Of a stretch of 64,000 nucleotides of DNA, positions 36,826 to 45,943 are shown piece after piece. Position 1 is the stretch's first letter, and every line of letters starts with the position of its first letter. The notes beneath the pieces were generated by a model. The model worked only from the letters and a program-made list of their open reading frames with translations, did not search any database and had not been told where the DNA came from. The stretch comes from Candidatus Tectimicrobiota bacterium (GTDB taxonomy: Bacteria > Tectomicrobia > Entotheonellia > Entotheonellales > Entotheonellaceae), in contig BPKO01000003.1 in assembly GCA_026005175.1 (NCBI GenBank), positions 347,489 to 411,488 of the forward strand, read 5' to 3'. A program made the translations under genes and the position numbers.

Positions 36826-37761
36826 TTAGCGGCGATCGGCCCGCAGGGCCACCCAGCCCTCGCGCGCCAGGCGCGCCGACACCGCCAGTCCAGCCGCCTG
36901 CAAGGCCTCGCGCAGGGGCGCTTCTTGCGTCTCCAGAATGCCCGAGACGATCCCGCAGCCCCCGGGCAGCAAGAGCTCGGGCAGCGCCCCGGCCAGGGCC
37001 AGCAGCGGCTCCAGGTAGAGATTGGCCACCAGGTGCGTGTAAGGCCCCTTTGCCACTTCCCAGGAGCCGTGCAGGAAGGCGACCTGGTCGCGCAGGCCGT
37101 TGCGTGCAGCATTGTGGCGGGCCACCGCAACCGCCTGCGGGTCGATATCCACCCCCACGGCGCGCGGCAAGCCGAGCTTGAGGGCCGCCAGAGCCAGGAT
37201 GCCCGAGCCGCAGCCGACGTCGAGGAGGCAGCCCTGCGGATGGCCGGCAAGGGCTTGCACGAGAAGGGTGAGGCACAGCTGCGTGGTGGGGTGCAGGCCG
37301 GTGCCAAACGCCATACTGGGTTCAAGCTCTACGCACGCCATGCCCGCCGGCACCGGCCCCTTCTCCCAGGGCGGGCGGATGAGGAGGCGCTCGGCGATTA
37401 CCAGGGGGGTAAAAAACCGCTGCCACTGCGTCAGGTAGTCGTGCTGGTGCTGCTGCCGGCAGGCCAGCTGCCAGCGCAGCCCCGGCAGCCAGGCCGTCCA
37501 GTCGTACAGCGCCTGCTGGAGGGCCTGCAGGCGCGCCAAAAAAGCTGCATCGGCCGGCCATGCCCCCTGCACCACCGTCCAGCCTGCCGCCTGGGGGCCG
37601 CCTTGCAAGCGAGCCACCGCCTCAGCGGCGAGCACGGTGTCGTCGTGGAGCACCACCGCCCCGGCTTCCAGGCGGTGCAGGCAAGCACTGACGGCGTCGC
37701 TCAGCGGCGACGGCACCTGCACGTAAACATCCCACCAGGGAGACAAGCCCTCATCGAACAT
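36826..37761 (-). CDS. prmA: Ribosomal protein L11 methyltransferase
   Basis: 311 aa. Trimethylates lysines of ribosomal protein L11. The C-terminal methyltransferase domain has LEPSMAFGTGLHPTTQLCL, SAM motif LLDVGCGSGILALAALKLG, VDIDPQAVAVARHNAARNG and NLYLEPLLALAG. The N-terminal domain is more divergent, beginning WWDVYVQVPSPLSDAV. It follows hrcA by 39 nt and precedes rsmE by 11 nt. The same neighbourhood (hrcA/dnaK-prmA-rsmE) is common in bacteria, but dnaK is missing here. Confidence 0.92.
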   Translation of the reverse strand: MFDEGLSPWWDVYVQVPSPLSDAVSACLHRLEAGAVVLHDDTVLAAEAVARLQGGPQAAGWTVVQGAWPADAAFLARLQALQQALYDWTAWLPGLRWQLACRQQHQHDYLTQWQRFFTPLVIAERLLIRPPWEKGPVPAGMACVELEPSMAFGTGLHPTTQLCLTLLVQALAGHPQGCLLDVGCGSGILALAALKLGLPRAVGVDIDPQAVAVARHNAARNGLRDQVAFLHGSWEVAKGPYTHLVANLYLEPLLALAGALPELLLPGGCGIVSGILETQEAPLREALQAAGLAVSARLAREGWVALRADRR

Positions 37762-37800
37762 GGCAGCAGACCACGTCAGGAAGTTGGCGCAGCGGCAGGC

Positions 37801-38865
37801 TCAGCCTTGCGTCAGGAGCTGCGTCACCAGGTTGGCCGTGTAGTCAACGAGCGCCATCACGCGCGGGTACGCCATGCGCTTGGGTCCCACCACCCCCAGC
37901 ACGCCGATGGTGCGGTCGCCGGAGTGAAACGTGCGGGTGACGAAGCTGCACTCGTGCACGTCTTTGAAGGGGGTCTCCGAGCCGATAATCACGTTCACCC
38001 CCGGCTCTTCGAGGCACTTATCGAGGATGCGAATGAGCCGGCTCTTGTCTTCAAACGCCCGCAGCAGCTCCTTCATGCGCTCGGTGTTGGACTGGAACTC
38101 CGGCTGGTCGATGATGTTGGCCGTCCCGCCCAGCACAATCTCCTCGTCTTTCTTGGCGGCTTCCTCGAACGTCTTGCCGCCCACCTGCATGGCTTGCCGC
38201 AGAAGCTGGTCGTACTGGACCTTCTCTTCGGCCATGCGCTCGGCGATGCGCTGCCGGATCAGCCGCAGCGGCTGGCCGGCAAACTCCTGGTTGAGGTAGT
38301 TGGCAATCCGCTGCAGCTCGTCCTGGGTCATTTCTTCCTCGAGGGTGATGAGCTTGTGGTGCACCATCCCCGACTCCAGGACAAAGATGGCCAGCACCTG
38401 GGGACCCCGCACCTTGACGAGCTCCACGCGGGAAAAGACGGCGCTGGCCAGGGTGCGCAGCACGATCCCCGCATAGCGCGAGAGCTCGGAAAGCAGGCGC
38501 GAGATCTCGGCGATGACCTCGTCCATCTCCCCGCGGTAAGGCGGAAAGCGCTGCGCAATGAGCGCCGCTTCCTCGGCGCTGAGCGCTTCGGGCCCCTGCA
38601 GGTGATCGACGTAGTAGCGGTAGCCTTTGTCCGTGGGCACGCGTCCCGCCGAGGTGTGGGGCTGCTCGAGAAAGCCCATCTCCTCCAGATCGGCCATGAC
38701 GTTGCGGATGGTCGCCGGGCTCAGCCCAAACTCAAAGCGCTTGGAAATCGTCCGCGACCCCACCGGCTCGGCCGTCTGGATGAAGCTCTGGACCACTGCC
38801 ATGAGGATGTTCCGCGCCCGCTCATCGAGGGGCTCGTATCCTGCCGTGTCGCGCATTGCCTTCAC
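37801..38865 (-). CDS. hrcA: Heat-inducible transcription repressor HrcA
   Basis: 354 aa, full length. N-terminal winged helix: LDERARNILMAVVQSFIQTA, EPVGSRTISKRFEFGLSPAT and IRNVMADLEEMGFLEQPHTS, followed by AGRVPTDKGYRYYVD. The C-terminal GAF-like dimerisation region ends IGVLGVVGPKRMAYPRVMAL. HrcA binds CIRCE and represses chaperone genes, helped by GroEL. A perfect CIRCE lies 86 nt upstream, indicating autoregulation, but grpE, dnaK and dnaJ are not adjacent. Confidence 0.95.
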   Translation of the reverse strand: MKAMRDTAGYEPLDERARNILMAVVQSFIQTAEPVGSRTISKRFEFGLSPATIRNVMADLEEMGFLEQPHTSAGRVPTDKGYRYYVDHLQGPEALSAEEAALIAQRFPPYRGEMDEVIAEISRLLSELSRYAGIVLRTLASAVFSRVELVKVRGPQVLAIFVLESGMVHHKLITLEEEMTQDELQRIANYLNQEFAGQPLRLIRQRIAERMAEEKVQYDQLLRQAMQVGGKTFEEAAKKDEEIVLGGTANIIDQPEFQSNTERMKELLRAFEDKSRLIRILDKCLEEPGVNVIIGSETPFKDVHECSFVTRTFHSGDRTIGVLGVVGPKRMAYPRVMALVDYTANLVTQLLTQG

Positions 38866-38903
38866 CCCCCTCCGGCCGCGTCCGCCGCTGCTCGGCGAGG
38901 AAC

Positions 38904-38933
38904 ATTATATCGCCATCCCCTTTCCATAAACAA
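38904..38933 (-). promoter_or_regulatory. Sigma70-like promoter of hrcA
   Basis: On the minus strand TTGTTT (38933-38928) and a perfect TATAAT (38909-38904) are separated by 18 nt. The -10 box is 38 nt upstream of the hrcA ATG, with the CIRCE element immediately upstream of the -35. Confidence 0.7.
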
Positions 38934-38950
38934 TCCTCCACGCGGTAATT

Positions 38951-38977
38951 TTAGCACTCAACGGCAAAGAGTGCTAA
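38951..38977. promoter_or_regulatory. CIRCE element
   Basis: TTAGCACTC, nine spacer bases and GAGTGCTAA: a perfect match to the CIRCE consensus bound by HrcA. It sits between hrcA and the divergent holB, 17 nt upstream of the hrcA -35 box. Confidence 0.97.
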
Positions 38978-39058
38978 CAGTTTCCGAAAGCCTCGGGGAA
39001 GGCGGGCAAGGCGAAGCGGGGTGTGGTAGGCTTGGAGGGGGTAGGGAGGAGCAGCGAG

Positions 39059-40039
39059 GTGGGGTTTGCGCACATCGAAGGGCAAGCGCGGGCGGTGCAG
39101 CTGCTGCGCCGGGCGCTGGCCAGCGGGCGGGTGGCCCACGCCTATCTTTTTTATGGCCCGAGCGGGGTGGGCAAGCGGCTCACCGCCTTGCAGTTTCTCA
39201 AGGCCCTTTACTGCCAGGCGCTTCCCGACGACAGCTGCGACGCGTGCGCGGCTTGCCGCAAGGTGGCCTCGGGGAACCATCCCGACGTGCTGCGGCTGGC
39301 TCCCGAAGGGGGCACCCTGGGCATCGAGGCGATTCGGGCCCTGCAGCGGCGGCTGGGGTACCGGCCCTACGAGGGCGTGCGGACGGCGGTACTCCTTGAG
39401 GACTGCGACGCGCTTTCGTTGCCGGCGGCCAATGCGCTCCTCAAAACGCTGGAAGAGCCCCCGGCAGAAGCGCTGCTGCTCTTGCTGACTTGCCGCAAAG
39501 CGGCCTTGCCGCTCACCGTGGTCTCGCGCTGCCAGCCGGTGCCGTTTCAGCCCCTGACGCCCGCGCAGCGGCAAGCCCTTTTCGAGCGCCAGGGGCTGGA
39601 CCGCGAAACGGCGGCGGCGGCGGCGGCCTTCGTGCAGAGCGGGCTGCCTTTGCCCGCCGGCGAGGCCTTGCCGCTGCTGCGCGAGCTGCGGCAGCAGGCG
39701 CTGGCGCTGCTGCAGGCCCTCGCCCGCGGGGAGGTGCTGCCGGCGTTTTTAGAAGCGCGGGCGCTGGCCGGGCAGCGCGAGCGCTGCGAGCTGCTGCTGC
39801 ACTGGCTGGCGCTGTTGTGCCGGGATCTGGCGGTGGTGCGCCTCTCCCCGGCGACCGGGCTATACAACCCCACGCTGCGGCAAGCGCTCAGCGCGCTGGC
39901 CGCCCAGCTTTCCCCTGCCGCCCTGCTTGCCGCCTTTACCCGCATCGACCAGGCGCGGCAGCGGCTGGCGGCGCACGGCAATGCCCAGCTGCTCTTTGAA
40001 GCCCTCTTGCTCGAGCTGCAGCCCCTGCTGTCGCCCTGA
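39059..40039 (+). CDS. holB: DNA polymerase III delta-prime subunit
   Basis: 326 aa from GTG 39059, chosen because GGGAGGAG lies just upstream and the protein then begins at GFAHIEGQARAVQLL. An alternative GTG at 39023 adds 12 residues. Motifs: YLFYGPSGVGKRLTALQFL (Walker A with Arg in the Ser/Thr place), the zinc cluster CDACAACRKV, AANALLKTLEEPPAEALLL and VVSRCQPVPF (sensor region). Delta-prime is a non-hydrolysing clamp-loader subunit, so the altered Walker A is acceptable. Divergent from hrcA across the CIRCE element. Confidence 0.9.
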   Translation: MGFAHIEGQARAVQLLRRALASGRVAHAYLFYGPSGVGKRLTALQFLKALYCQALPDDSCDACAACRKVASGNHPDVLRLAPEGGTLGIEAIRALQRRLGYRPYEGVRTAVLLEDCDALSLPAANALLKTLEEPPAEALLLLLTCRKAALPLTVVSRCQPVPFQPLTPAQRQALFERQGLDRETAAAAAAFVQSGLPLPAGEALPLLRELRQQALALLQALARGEVLPAFLEARALAGQRERCELLLHWLALLCRDLAVVRLSPATGLYNPTLRQALSALAAQLSPAALLAAFTRIDQARQRLAAHGNAQLLFEALLLELQPLLSP

Positions 40040-40046
40040 AGCCCCC

Positions 40047-40658
40047 TCAAGCCGGCTTGCCTGCCTGGTGGCAGTCGATCACCCCCGCTTCGGTCACCAC
40101 GTAGTGCACGCGCACGTCCGCTGGCCCCATCGGCACCTGCGGCACCAGCTGGCAGTGAAAGGCCAAGCCACACGTCCAGGCCGCCGGCGCCAGCTGCTTC
40201 AGGAAGCGGTCGTAGTATCCCTTGCCAAAGCCGAGCCGCCCGCCGCAGGGGTCAAATGCCACCCCGGGCACCAGGACGCCTTCGATCGCCGAAGGAGGCA
40301 CCACGTGGCGGGTGTCGCGGGGCTCGAGGATGCCGTAGGGGCCGCGCTGCAGCGCCGCAGGGTCTCCCGGCAGGGGCACGGCCAGCAGCGCCTGCTCGCG
40401 CACCACCGGCACCACGAGGCGCTTGCCTTGCTGGCGGGCGAGGGCAATGAGGGGCTGGGTTTGCACCTCCTGCGGCAGGGACAAGTAGACCATCAGGGTG
40501 TGGCTGGCGCGGAACGCCGGCAAGGCACCGAGGTGGGCGGCGATCGCCGCGCTTTTGGCCTCGATCTCTGCGGGGGTCAGGCGGGCCCGCCGGGCCAGGA
40601 GGCAGCGCCGCAAGCGCGCTTTGGCCGCTGCCAGCGCCGTGGGGTTTGCTCCTGCCAC
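40047..40658 (-). CDS. 5-formyltetrahydrofolate cyclo-ligase
   Basis: 203 aa; converts 5-formyl-THF to 5,10-methenyl-THF with ATP. Family motifs: KARLRRCLLARRARLTPAEI at the N-terminus, YLSLPQEVQTQPLI, EGVLVPGVAFDPCGGRLGF and GKGYYDRFL. Last of the zapB-like/zapA/cyclo-ligase string, starting 5 nt after zapA. In gammaproteobacteria the 6S RNA gene sits between zapA and this gene; the gap here is too small for it. Confidence 0.92.
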   Translation of the reverse strand: MAGANPTALAAAKARLRRCLLARRARLTPAEIEAKSAAIAAHLGALPAFRASHTLMVYLSLPQEVQTQPLIALARQQGKRLVVPVVREQALLAVPLPGDPAALQRGPYGILEPRDTRHVVPPSAIEGVLVPGVAFDPCGGRLGFGKGYYDRFLKQLAPAAWTCGLAFHCQLVPQVPMGPADVRVHYVVTEAGVIDCHQAGKPA

Positions 40659-40663
40659 CGGGG

Positions 40664-40954
40664 TCAGGCTTCGGCAAGCTGGGCTTGCACGAGGGCGATA
40701 AGCTGCTCGGCTTTGGCGTCCAGCAGGCGTGCGGTGTGTTCGTAGTGCTGGCGGAGCTTGAAGAGGTCGTCGGCGATGTTGAGGGCAGCCAGGATGGCCA
40801 TGCGGTTAAGCGGCATGGCTTTGCTCGTCGAGGCCACGGCCCGCAGGCGCTCATCCACATAGCCCGCCAGCTGCTGGAGGTAAGCCGGAGACGCCTCCCC
40901 CGCCGCAATGCGAAACCGCTGGCCCAGGATCGTCACCTCGATATCCTCTGCCAT
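40664..40954 (-). CDS. zapA: Cell division protein ZapA
   Basis: 96 aa. ZapA binds and bundles FtsZ. N-terminal globular part VTILGQRFRIAAGEASPAYL and QQLAGYVDERLRAVAST, followed by the coiled-coil DDLFKLRQHYEHTARLLDAK. The preceding gene is another small coiled-coil protein, possibly the ZapB-type partner. Confidence 0.9.
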   Translation of the reverse strand: MAEDIEVTILGQRFRIAAGEASPAYLQQLAGYVDERLRAVASTSKAMPLNRMAILAALNIADDLFKLRQHYEHTARLLDAKAEQLIALVQAQLAEA

Positions 40955-40963
40955 TGCGCCCCC

Positions 40964-41269
40964 CTACTCAGTAGCCTCGGGACTGCAGCCCATCTGGGCT
41001 TCCAGGCGCTCGATCACGGCGAGCATTTGCTCGAGCTTCTGGCGCATGAGCGTGCGCTCTTGCTGCCAGGTCTGCACCAGCGCCCGCAAGCGCGCGGCTT
41101 CTTCGCGCTCCGGCTGCAGCTGTTGCAACGTCTTTTGCTGCGCCTGCAAGGTCTCTTGCAACTCAGCCAGGCGCTGCGCGAGCTGGCTTTTTTCCTCTTT
41201 GAGGCGGCGGTAAGCATCCACCAGGCGCAGCAGCGACGCCTCCAGCGCCTCGAGTTTTTCAAGGTCCAT
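40964..41269 (-). CDS. Small coiled-coil protein, ZapB-like
   Basis: 101 aa from ATG 41269. Almost entirely heptad coiled coil: MDLEKLEALEASLLRLVDAY, RRLKEEKSQLAQRLAELQET and so on, ending EQMLAVIERLEAQMG. The length and position directly before zapA fit the cell division protein ZapB or a DUF904-type protein that joins the Z-ring layer. Sequence similarity alone is weak because any coiled coil scores. It follows rplT by 31 nt. Confidence 0.6.
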   Translation of the reverse strand: MDLEKLEALEASLLRLVDAYRRLKEEKSQLAQRLAELQETLQAQQKTLQQLQPEREEAARLRALVQTWQQERTLMRQKLEQMLAVIERLEAQMGCSPEATE

Positions 41270-41300
41270 GGCACGCCCTCGCAGGGGGCGGGCGAGCCCG

Positions 41301-41666
41301 TTACGAGGCCGGCGGCAGGTGGGCTTTGGCCACCGCCACCACCTGCGCGAAGGCAGCCGGGTCGTGCACGGCCACCTCGGCGAGGACTTTGCGGTCGAGG
41401 CCAACGTTGGCGCGCTTCAAGGCTGCCATGAACTGGCTGTAAGACAGCCCGTGCAGGCGCGCCGCCGCATTGATGCGCAGAATCCACAGGCGCCGGAACA
41501 TGCGCTTGCGCGTGCGCCGGTCCCGGTACGCAAACTTCCACCCGCGCTGGACCGTTTCGCGCGCCTTGCGGTAAAGGTTGCCACGCGCCCCCCAATTCCC
41601 CTTGGCGTGGCGCAAGAGGCGCTTATGGCGTCGCCGGGTGACCGGACCACTGGTTGCCCGAGGCAT
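41301..41666 (-). CDS. rplT: Ribosomal protein L20
   Basis: 121 aa. Basic protein with the L20 sequence [40 protein letters not shown] and [21 protein letters not shown]20 is an early assembly protein and in E. coli and B. subtilis represses its own operon through an infC-rpmI-rplT leader structure. It follows rpmI by 16 nt. pheS and pheT, the usual downstream genes, are missing. Confidence 0.96.
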   Translation of the reverse strand: MPRATSGPVTRRRHKRLLRHAKGNWGARGNLYRKARETVQRGWKFAYRDRRTRKRMFRRLWILRINAAARLHGLSYSQFMAALKRANVGLDRKVLAEVAVHDPAAFAQVVAVAKAHLPPAS

Positions 41667-41682
41667 CGTCTTGCTCCTGTCG

Positions 41683-41877
41683 CTAGGCTCCGATCAGTCG
41701 TCTGACGCGCGGCACGTCCACCGGCGCCACCAGGGCAGCGCGCCGCAGCTGGCGTTTGCGCTTGCGCGTCTTTTTCGTCAAGATATGCCGCCGGTTGGTC
41801 CGATTGCGCCGGATCTTACCGGTGGCGGTGAGCCGGAAGCGCTTCTGGGCGCTCCGGTTGCTGCGCATTTTGGGCAT
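41683..41877 (-). CDS. rpmI: Ribosomal protein L35
   Basis: 64 aa, very basic: [40 protein letters not shown] and RVRRLIGA. Usual L35 length. It sits between infC and rplT with 16 nt on each side. Confidence 0.96.
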   Translation of the reverse strand: MPKMRSNRSAQKRFRLTATGKIRRNRTNRRHILTKKTRKRKRQLRRAALVAPVDVPRVRRLIGA

Positions 41878-41893
41878 GGCCTCAACTCCTGCG

Positions 41894-42403
41894 TTAGGGG
41901 TGGCGCGGCCCGAGCACCATGGTCATGGTGCGCCCTTCTTGCCGGGGCGGCTGCTCCACCACCCCCACGTCGGCCACATCGGCGGCCAGGCGCGCCAGCA
42001 TCCGTTCGCCGAGCTCCACGTGCGCCAGCTCGCGGCCGCGGAACATGACGGTGACTTTGGCCTTGTGCCCTTCCTGCAAGAAGCGGCGCACGTGCTGGCT
42101 TTTGAACTGATAGTCGTGCTCTTCGGTCTTGGGTCGCAGCTTGATTTCCTTGATGGTGATGACTTTTTGCTTCTTCTTGGCCTGCTGCAGGCGCTTGCTC
42201 TGCTGGTACTTGAACTTGCCGTAGTCCATGATCCGGCACACCGGGGGGTGCTCGTGCGGCGCCACCTCCACCAGGTCCAGACCCTGTTCTTCGGCCAGCT
42301 GCAGCGCATCCCGAAGCGGCATGATGCCAAGCTGGACACCGTCCTGACTCACGACACGCACTTCGCGTGCCCGAATCATCTCATTGACACGCTGCTGCCT
42401 TAT
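41894..42403 (-). CDS. infC: Translation initiation factor IF-3, apparent AUA start
   Basis: 169 aa if it starts at the ATA at 42403. This codon lies 6 nt after GGAGGTGA and opens the conserved IF-3 N-terminus RQQRVNEMIRAREVRVVSQD; the first in-frame ATG (42379) would lose VNE and has no ribosome-binding site. Non-AUG starts in infC let IF-3 limit its own synthesis. Further motifs: DLVEVAPHEHPPVCRIMDYG, KFKYQQSKRLQQAKKKQK, KEIKLRPKTEEHDYQFKSQ. A long hairpin lies immediately upstream. Confidence 0.93.
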   Translation of the reverse strand: MRQQRVNEMIRAREVRVVSQDGVQLGIMPLRDALQLAEEQGLDLVEVAPHEHPPVCRIMDYGKFKYQQSKRLQQAKKKQKVITIKEIKLRPKTEEHDYQFKSQHVRRFLQEGHKAKVTVMFRGRELAHVELGERMLARLAADVADVGVVEQPPRQEGRTMTMVLGPRHP

Positions 42404-42435
42404 GGCTGGTCACCTCCCCCCTCGCGTCCTCCCTG

Positions 42436-42471
42436 CCCTGCGGCGGGGAGAGCGGCCTCCCCGCCGCAGGG
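42436..42471 (-). promoter_or_regulatory. 15-bp perfect hairpin between tRNA-Val and infC
   Basis: CCCTGCGGCGGGGAG and CTCCCCGCCGCAGGG are exact complements around a 6-nt loop. It begins 2 nt from the mature tRNA-Val 3' end and precedes the infC ribosome-binding site. No U-run follows in the minus direction, so it is not a standard terminator. An RNA processing stem or an L20/IF-3 leader element is more likely. Confidence 0.6.
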
Positions 42472-42472
42472 A

Positions 42473-42548
42473 AGTAGGCACGGGCGGTTTCGAACCGCCG
42501 ACCTCTTGCGCGTCAAGCAAGCGCTCTCCCCCTGAGCTACGTGCCTAC
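42473..42548 (-). tRNA. tRNA-Val (GAC anticodon)
   Basis: 76-nt cloverleaf: acceptor GTAGGCA/TGCCTAC, anticodon stem-loop CTTGC-TTGACGC-GCAAG with anticodon GAC, T arm GGCGGTTCGAAACCGCC. CCA is not encoded. It lies between clpX and infC on their strand. Confidence 0.95.
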
Positions 42549-42606
42549 TGCATGCTGAACTTACCGTTACCGCCACCGCTTGTCAAGCGAAACGCCTCCT
42601 GGCGCC

Positions 42607-43845
42607 CTAACTTGCCTGTTTGTAAAGCAAAACCGGCTTCTGGCGCTTGTAGACCACCTCCTCGGTGATCACGCACTCCTGGATGTCGCTGCGCGAGGGC
42701 AGCTCGTACATCGTATCGAGCATGATGTCTTCCAGGATCGAGCGCAGCCCCCGCGCGCCGGTATTGCGGCGCATGGCTTCCTGGGCGATGGCGCGCAGCG
42801 CCCCTTCGGTAAACTTGAGCTTGACTTGCTCGAACTCGAAGTACTTCTGGTACTGCCGCACCAGGGCGTTTTTGGGCTCGGTGAGGATGCGTACGAGGTC
42901 GTTTTCCGTCAGCTCGTCGAGGGTGACCACGATGGGCAGGCGCCCCACGAACTCCGGAATCAGCCCGTACTTGAGGAGGTCTTCGGGCTGCACCTGCGCC
43001 AGCAGCTCGCCCACCGGCCGCTCGCGCCGCGAGTAGATCGGCGCCTCAAAGCCCACGGTGCGCTGGCCCACGCGCTGCTCGATGATTTTTTCCAGCCCGT
43101 GGAAGGCGCCGCCGCAGATAAAGAGGATGTCGGTGGTATCGACTTGCAGAAACTCCTGGTGGGGGTGCTTTCTTCCCCCTTGCGGCGGCACGTTGGCGAT
43201 GGTTCCTTCGATGATTTTGAGCAGGGCCTGCTGCACGCCTTCCCCCGAGACGTCGCGGGTGATCGAGGGATTCTCCGACTTGCGGCTGATTTTGTCGATC
43301 TCGTCGATGTAGACGATCCCCTTTTCGGCCCGCTCGATGTCGTAATCGGCGGCTTGCAGCAGGCGCAAGATGACGTTTTCCACGTCTTCGCCCACGTAGC
43401 CCGCCTCGGTCAGGGTGGTGGCGTCGGCAATGGTAAAGGGTACGTCGAGGATACGCGCCAGGGTCTGGGCGAGCAGCGTCTTGCCCGAGCCGGTGGGGCC
43501 AATCAGCAGCACGTTGCTCTTTTGCAGCTCCACGTCGCCGGTTTCGGCTTTGGACTCGATGCGCTTGTAGTGGTTGTAGACCGCCACCGCGAGCACTTTT
43601 TTGGCGCGCGTCTGCCCGATGACGTACTCGTCAAGCTGGCGTTTGATGTCGCGCGGGGTGGGCAGGTGCGACGACCGCTGGCCTTTTTCTGCCGCCGTCT
43701 CTTCCTGCAGAATGTCGTTGCACAGCTCCACACACTCGTCGCAAATGTACACGGTCGGTCCGGCGATGAGGCGTTTCACCTCGTCCTGCGTCTTGCCGCA
43801 AAACGAGCAGCGCAAGACCTCCCCTTGCCCCTCCTTGCGCGCCAT
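42607..43845 (-). CDS. clpX: ATP-dependent Clp protease ATP-binding subunit ClpX
   Basis: 412 aa AAA+ unfoldase. N-terminal zinc-binding domain [19 protein letters not shown], with [13 protein letters not shown]+ module: Walker [19 protein letters not shown], pore loop [12 protein letters not shown], Walker [12 protein letters not shown], then RVGQRTVGF and the IGF-type loop region [16 protein letters not shown]. Starts 14 nt after clpP; the tig-clpP-clpX order is common in proteobacteria and Desulfobacterota. Confidence 0.97.
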   Translation of the reverse strand: MARKEGQGEVLRCSFCGKTQDEVKRLIAGPTVYICDECVELCNDILQEETAAEKGQRSSHLPTPRDIKRQLDEYVIGQTRAKKVLAVAVYNHYKRIESKAETGDVELQKSNVLLIGPTGSGKTLLAQTLARILDVPFTIADATTLTEAGYVGEDVENVILRLLQAADYDIERAEKGIVYIDEIDKISRKSENPSITRDVSGEGVQQALLKIIEGTIANVPPQGGRKHPHQEFLQVDTTDILFICGGAFHGLEKIIEQRVGQRTVGFEAPIYSRRERPVGELLAQVQPEDLLKYGLIPEFVGRLPIVVTLDELTENDLVRILTEPKNALVRQYQKYFEFEQVKLKFTEGALRAIAQEAMRRNTGARGLRSILEDIMLDTMYELPSRSDIQECVITEEVVYKRQKPVLLYKQAS

Positions 43846-43859
43846 TGTTGCTCCTTCCT

Positions 43860-44492
43860 TTAGGGCTTGGCGATGCCACCCGAGGCGGCAGGCGCCGCGG
43901 AGCGCTTGCCGTCACGCGAGACGATAACCTCGTCGATGATCCCGTAGGCTTTGGCCTCCTGCGCGGTCATGAAGCGGTCGCGCTCGGTATCCTCCTCGAT
44001 TTTCGTCCGCGGCTGGCCGGTGTGCTTGGTCAGGATGTCGTTGATGACCCCTTTGATGCGCAGGATCTCGCGGGCATGGATTTCGATGTCCGTGGCCTGC
44101 CCCTGCACGCCGCCCATGGGCTGGTGGATCATGATGGTGGCGTGCGGCAAGGCATAGCGCTTGCCCGGCGCGCCGGCCGCCAGCAAGAGGGCACCGGCAC
44201 TGGCCGCCAGCCCGATGCAAATCGTCGACACATCGGGGCGGATGTACTGCATCGTGTCGTAAATCGCCAGCCCCGCCGTCACCGAGCCCCCCGGGCTGTT
44301 GATGTAAAAGGCGATGTCGCGGTCGGGGTCCTCGGCCTCCAGAAAGAGGAGCTGCGCGATGATCAGGTTGGCCACCACGTCATTGATGGGGGTTCCGAGA
44401 AACACAATGCGGTCTTTGAGCAGCCGCGAGTAAATATCGTACGCGCGCTCGCCGCGGCTGGTCTGCTCGACGACGATAGGCACCAGGGCCAT
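43860..44492 (-). CDS. clpP: ATP-dependent Clp protease proteolytic subunit ClpP
   Basis: 210 aa serine protease. N-terminus [20 protein letters not shown]; nucleophile serine in [14 protein letters not shown]; histidine in [20 protein letters not shown]; aspartate in [40 protein letters not shown] and [20 protein letters not shown] are also typical. It lies between tig (29 nt) and clpX (14 nt). Confidence 0.97.
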   Translation of the reverse strand: MALVPIVVEQTSRGERAYDIYSRLLKDRIVFLGTPINDVVANLIIAQLLFLEAEDPDRDIAFYINSPGGSVTAGLAIYDTMQYIRPDVSTICIGLAASAGALLLAAGAPGKRYALPHATIMIHQPMGGVQGQATDIEIHAREILRIKGVINDILTKHTGQPRTKIEEDTERDRFMTAQEAKAYGIIDEVIVSRDGKRSAAPAASGGIAKP

Positions 44493-44521
44493 CCCTGCGT
44501 CCTCCTCATGGCCGGCAAGGG

Positions 44522-45828
44522 TTAGGCGCCGGCCTCTTCGCTCACCAAGGTATCGGTCACGTCGATGGCTGCTAAAATCGTGGCAAAAATTTTGCGCTCC
44601 CGCAAACGCGTCTCCAGCGCCTGCAGGGTACCGTTGCGCGCCATGGCGGCTTTAAGGGCTTCGGGATTCTGGGCCATGCGGGCGGCCAGCGAAGCCACCT
44701 CGGCGTCGACTTCGGCCGGCTCGACGGTGATGCCGGCGGCTTCGCCGATGCGGCGCAGCAGCAGCTGGCCGCGCACCATCTCGCGCGCCTGCGCCTCGTA
44801 GGTCTCCCGCAGCGTTTCGGGATCAACGGCGTAGTCGGCTTCGCTGGGCTCGCGGCCGGTCTCGCGGCGCCGCTGCTGCAAGTAAAGGCGGCGCATCTGC
44901 TCGCGCACCAGCGCGTCGGGGACCTCAATGGGGTTTTCGGCCACCAGCCGCGCCACGATCTCGCGCTGCAGGGCCTCCTCGGCCCCGCTGGCGCGCCGCT
45001 TCTTCTAACTCGCGGCGCAGGCGCTGCCGCAGCGCAGCCAGCGACTCGGCGTCTTCGTAAGCCTGCGCAAACTCGTCGTCCAGCTCGGGCAGGACTTTTT
45101 CTTTGATTTCGCTCACCGTCACCTGCAGCTGCGCCGTCTTTCCCGCCACCCGCCGGCTCGGGGTGCGACTCGGGAAAAGTCACAGTCAGGGTGCGCGTCT
45201 CGCCGGCCTGCATGCCCAGCAAGCCGCTTTCCAGCTCGGGCAGCAACCGCCCTGCCCCCACCTCGACGAGCACGTGGGTGCCCGTCAATGCGGGCACCGG
45301 CCGGCCGTCCACCGTGCCCTGATAGCTCACCAAGACGTAATCGCCTGCCTGCACGGCGCGCCCGCTGACGGCCCGCAGCTCGGCGTGGCGCTCGCGCAGC
45401 TGCGCCAGGGCGCGGTCGACGTCGGCCTCGCTCACCACCGGAATGCGGCGCTCCAGCCGCCAGCCCCGGTACTCGGGCACCGGGATGTCGGGGAGCACGT
45501 CCACCGTGGCCACCACCTGCAGCGGCTGCCCCGGGGTCAGGGTGAGGTGCTCGATGTGGGGCTGTTCGACGGCTTGCAGCTGCTGCTGCGCCAAGGCGTT
45601 GCTTAAGACCTCGGGCACCAGCTTCTGGAAGACTTCCTGCTCCACGCTGTGGCGGTAGTGATGGGCAAGGAGCTGGCGCGGCACTTTGCCTTGCCGGAAG
45701 CCGGGCAGCTTGACGCGCTTTTGCAGCTGCCGGTAGACGGCGTCAAAGGCGCGGTCGACCTCTTCGGCCGCCAGCGTCACCCGCAGGCGTCGCCGGCAAG
45801 GCGACACCGCTTCTGCTTCGATGTGCAT
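44522..45828 (-). CDS. tig: Trigger factor, two frameshifts
   Basis: Ribosome-bound chaperone and prolyl isomerase, about 435 aa. The ribosome-docking motif is [19 protein letters not shown]. The PPIase domain ([38 protein letters not shown]) is followed by a frame change near 45155 to [20 protein letters not shown] and another near 44990 to [20 protein letters not shown]. All pieces match trigger factor in order. With clpP and clpX intact downstream, two sequencing indels are likelier than loss. Confidence 0.9.
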
Positions 45829-45852
45829 GCTCCGCTTCCTACCTAGGCGCCC

Positions 45853-45939
45853 TGGTGGCTGCCCCGAGACTCGAACTCGGACACCCGCACGGGTACTGGC
45901 TCCTAAGGCCAGCGTGTCTACCCATTCCACCAGGCAGCC
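45853..45939 (-). tRNA. tRNA-Leu (UAG anticodon)
   Basis: 87 nt with encoded CCA. Acceptor GGCTGCC/GGCAGCC, anticodon stem-loop CTGGC-CTTAGGA-GCCAG (anticodon UAG), a long variable arm, T arm CCGAGTTCGAGTCTCGG. Located 24 nt upstream of tig. Confidence 0.95.
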
Positions 45940-45943
45940 ACAG

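Noticed and set aside
40655..40663. Possible 6S RNA between zapA and the cyclo-ligase gene
   Set aside because: The gap is only 5 nt; the gammaproteobacterial arrangement does not apply.
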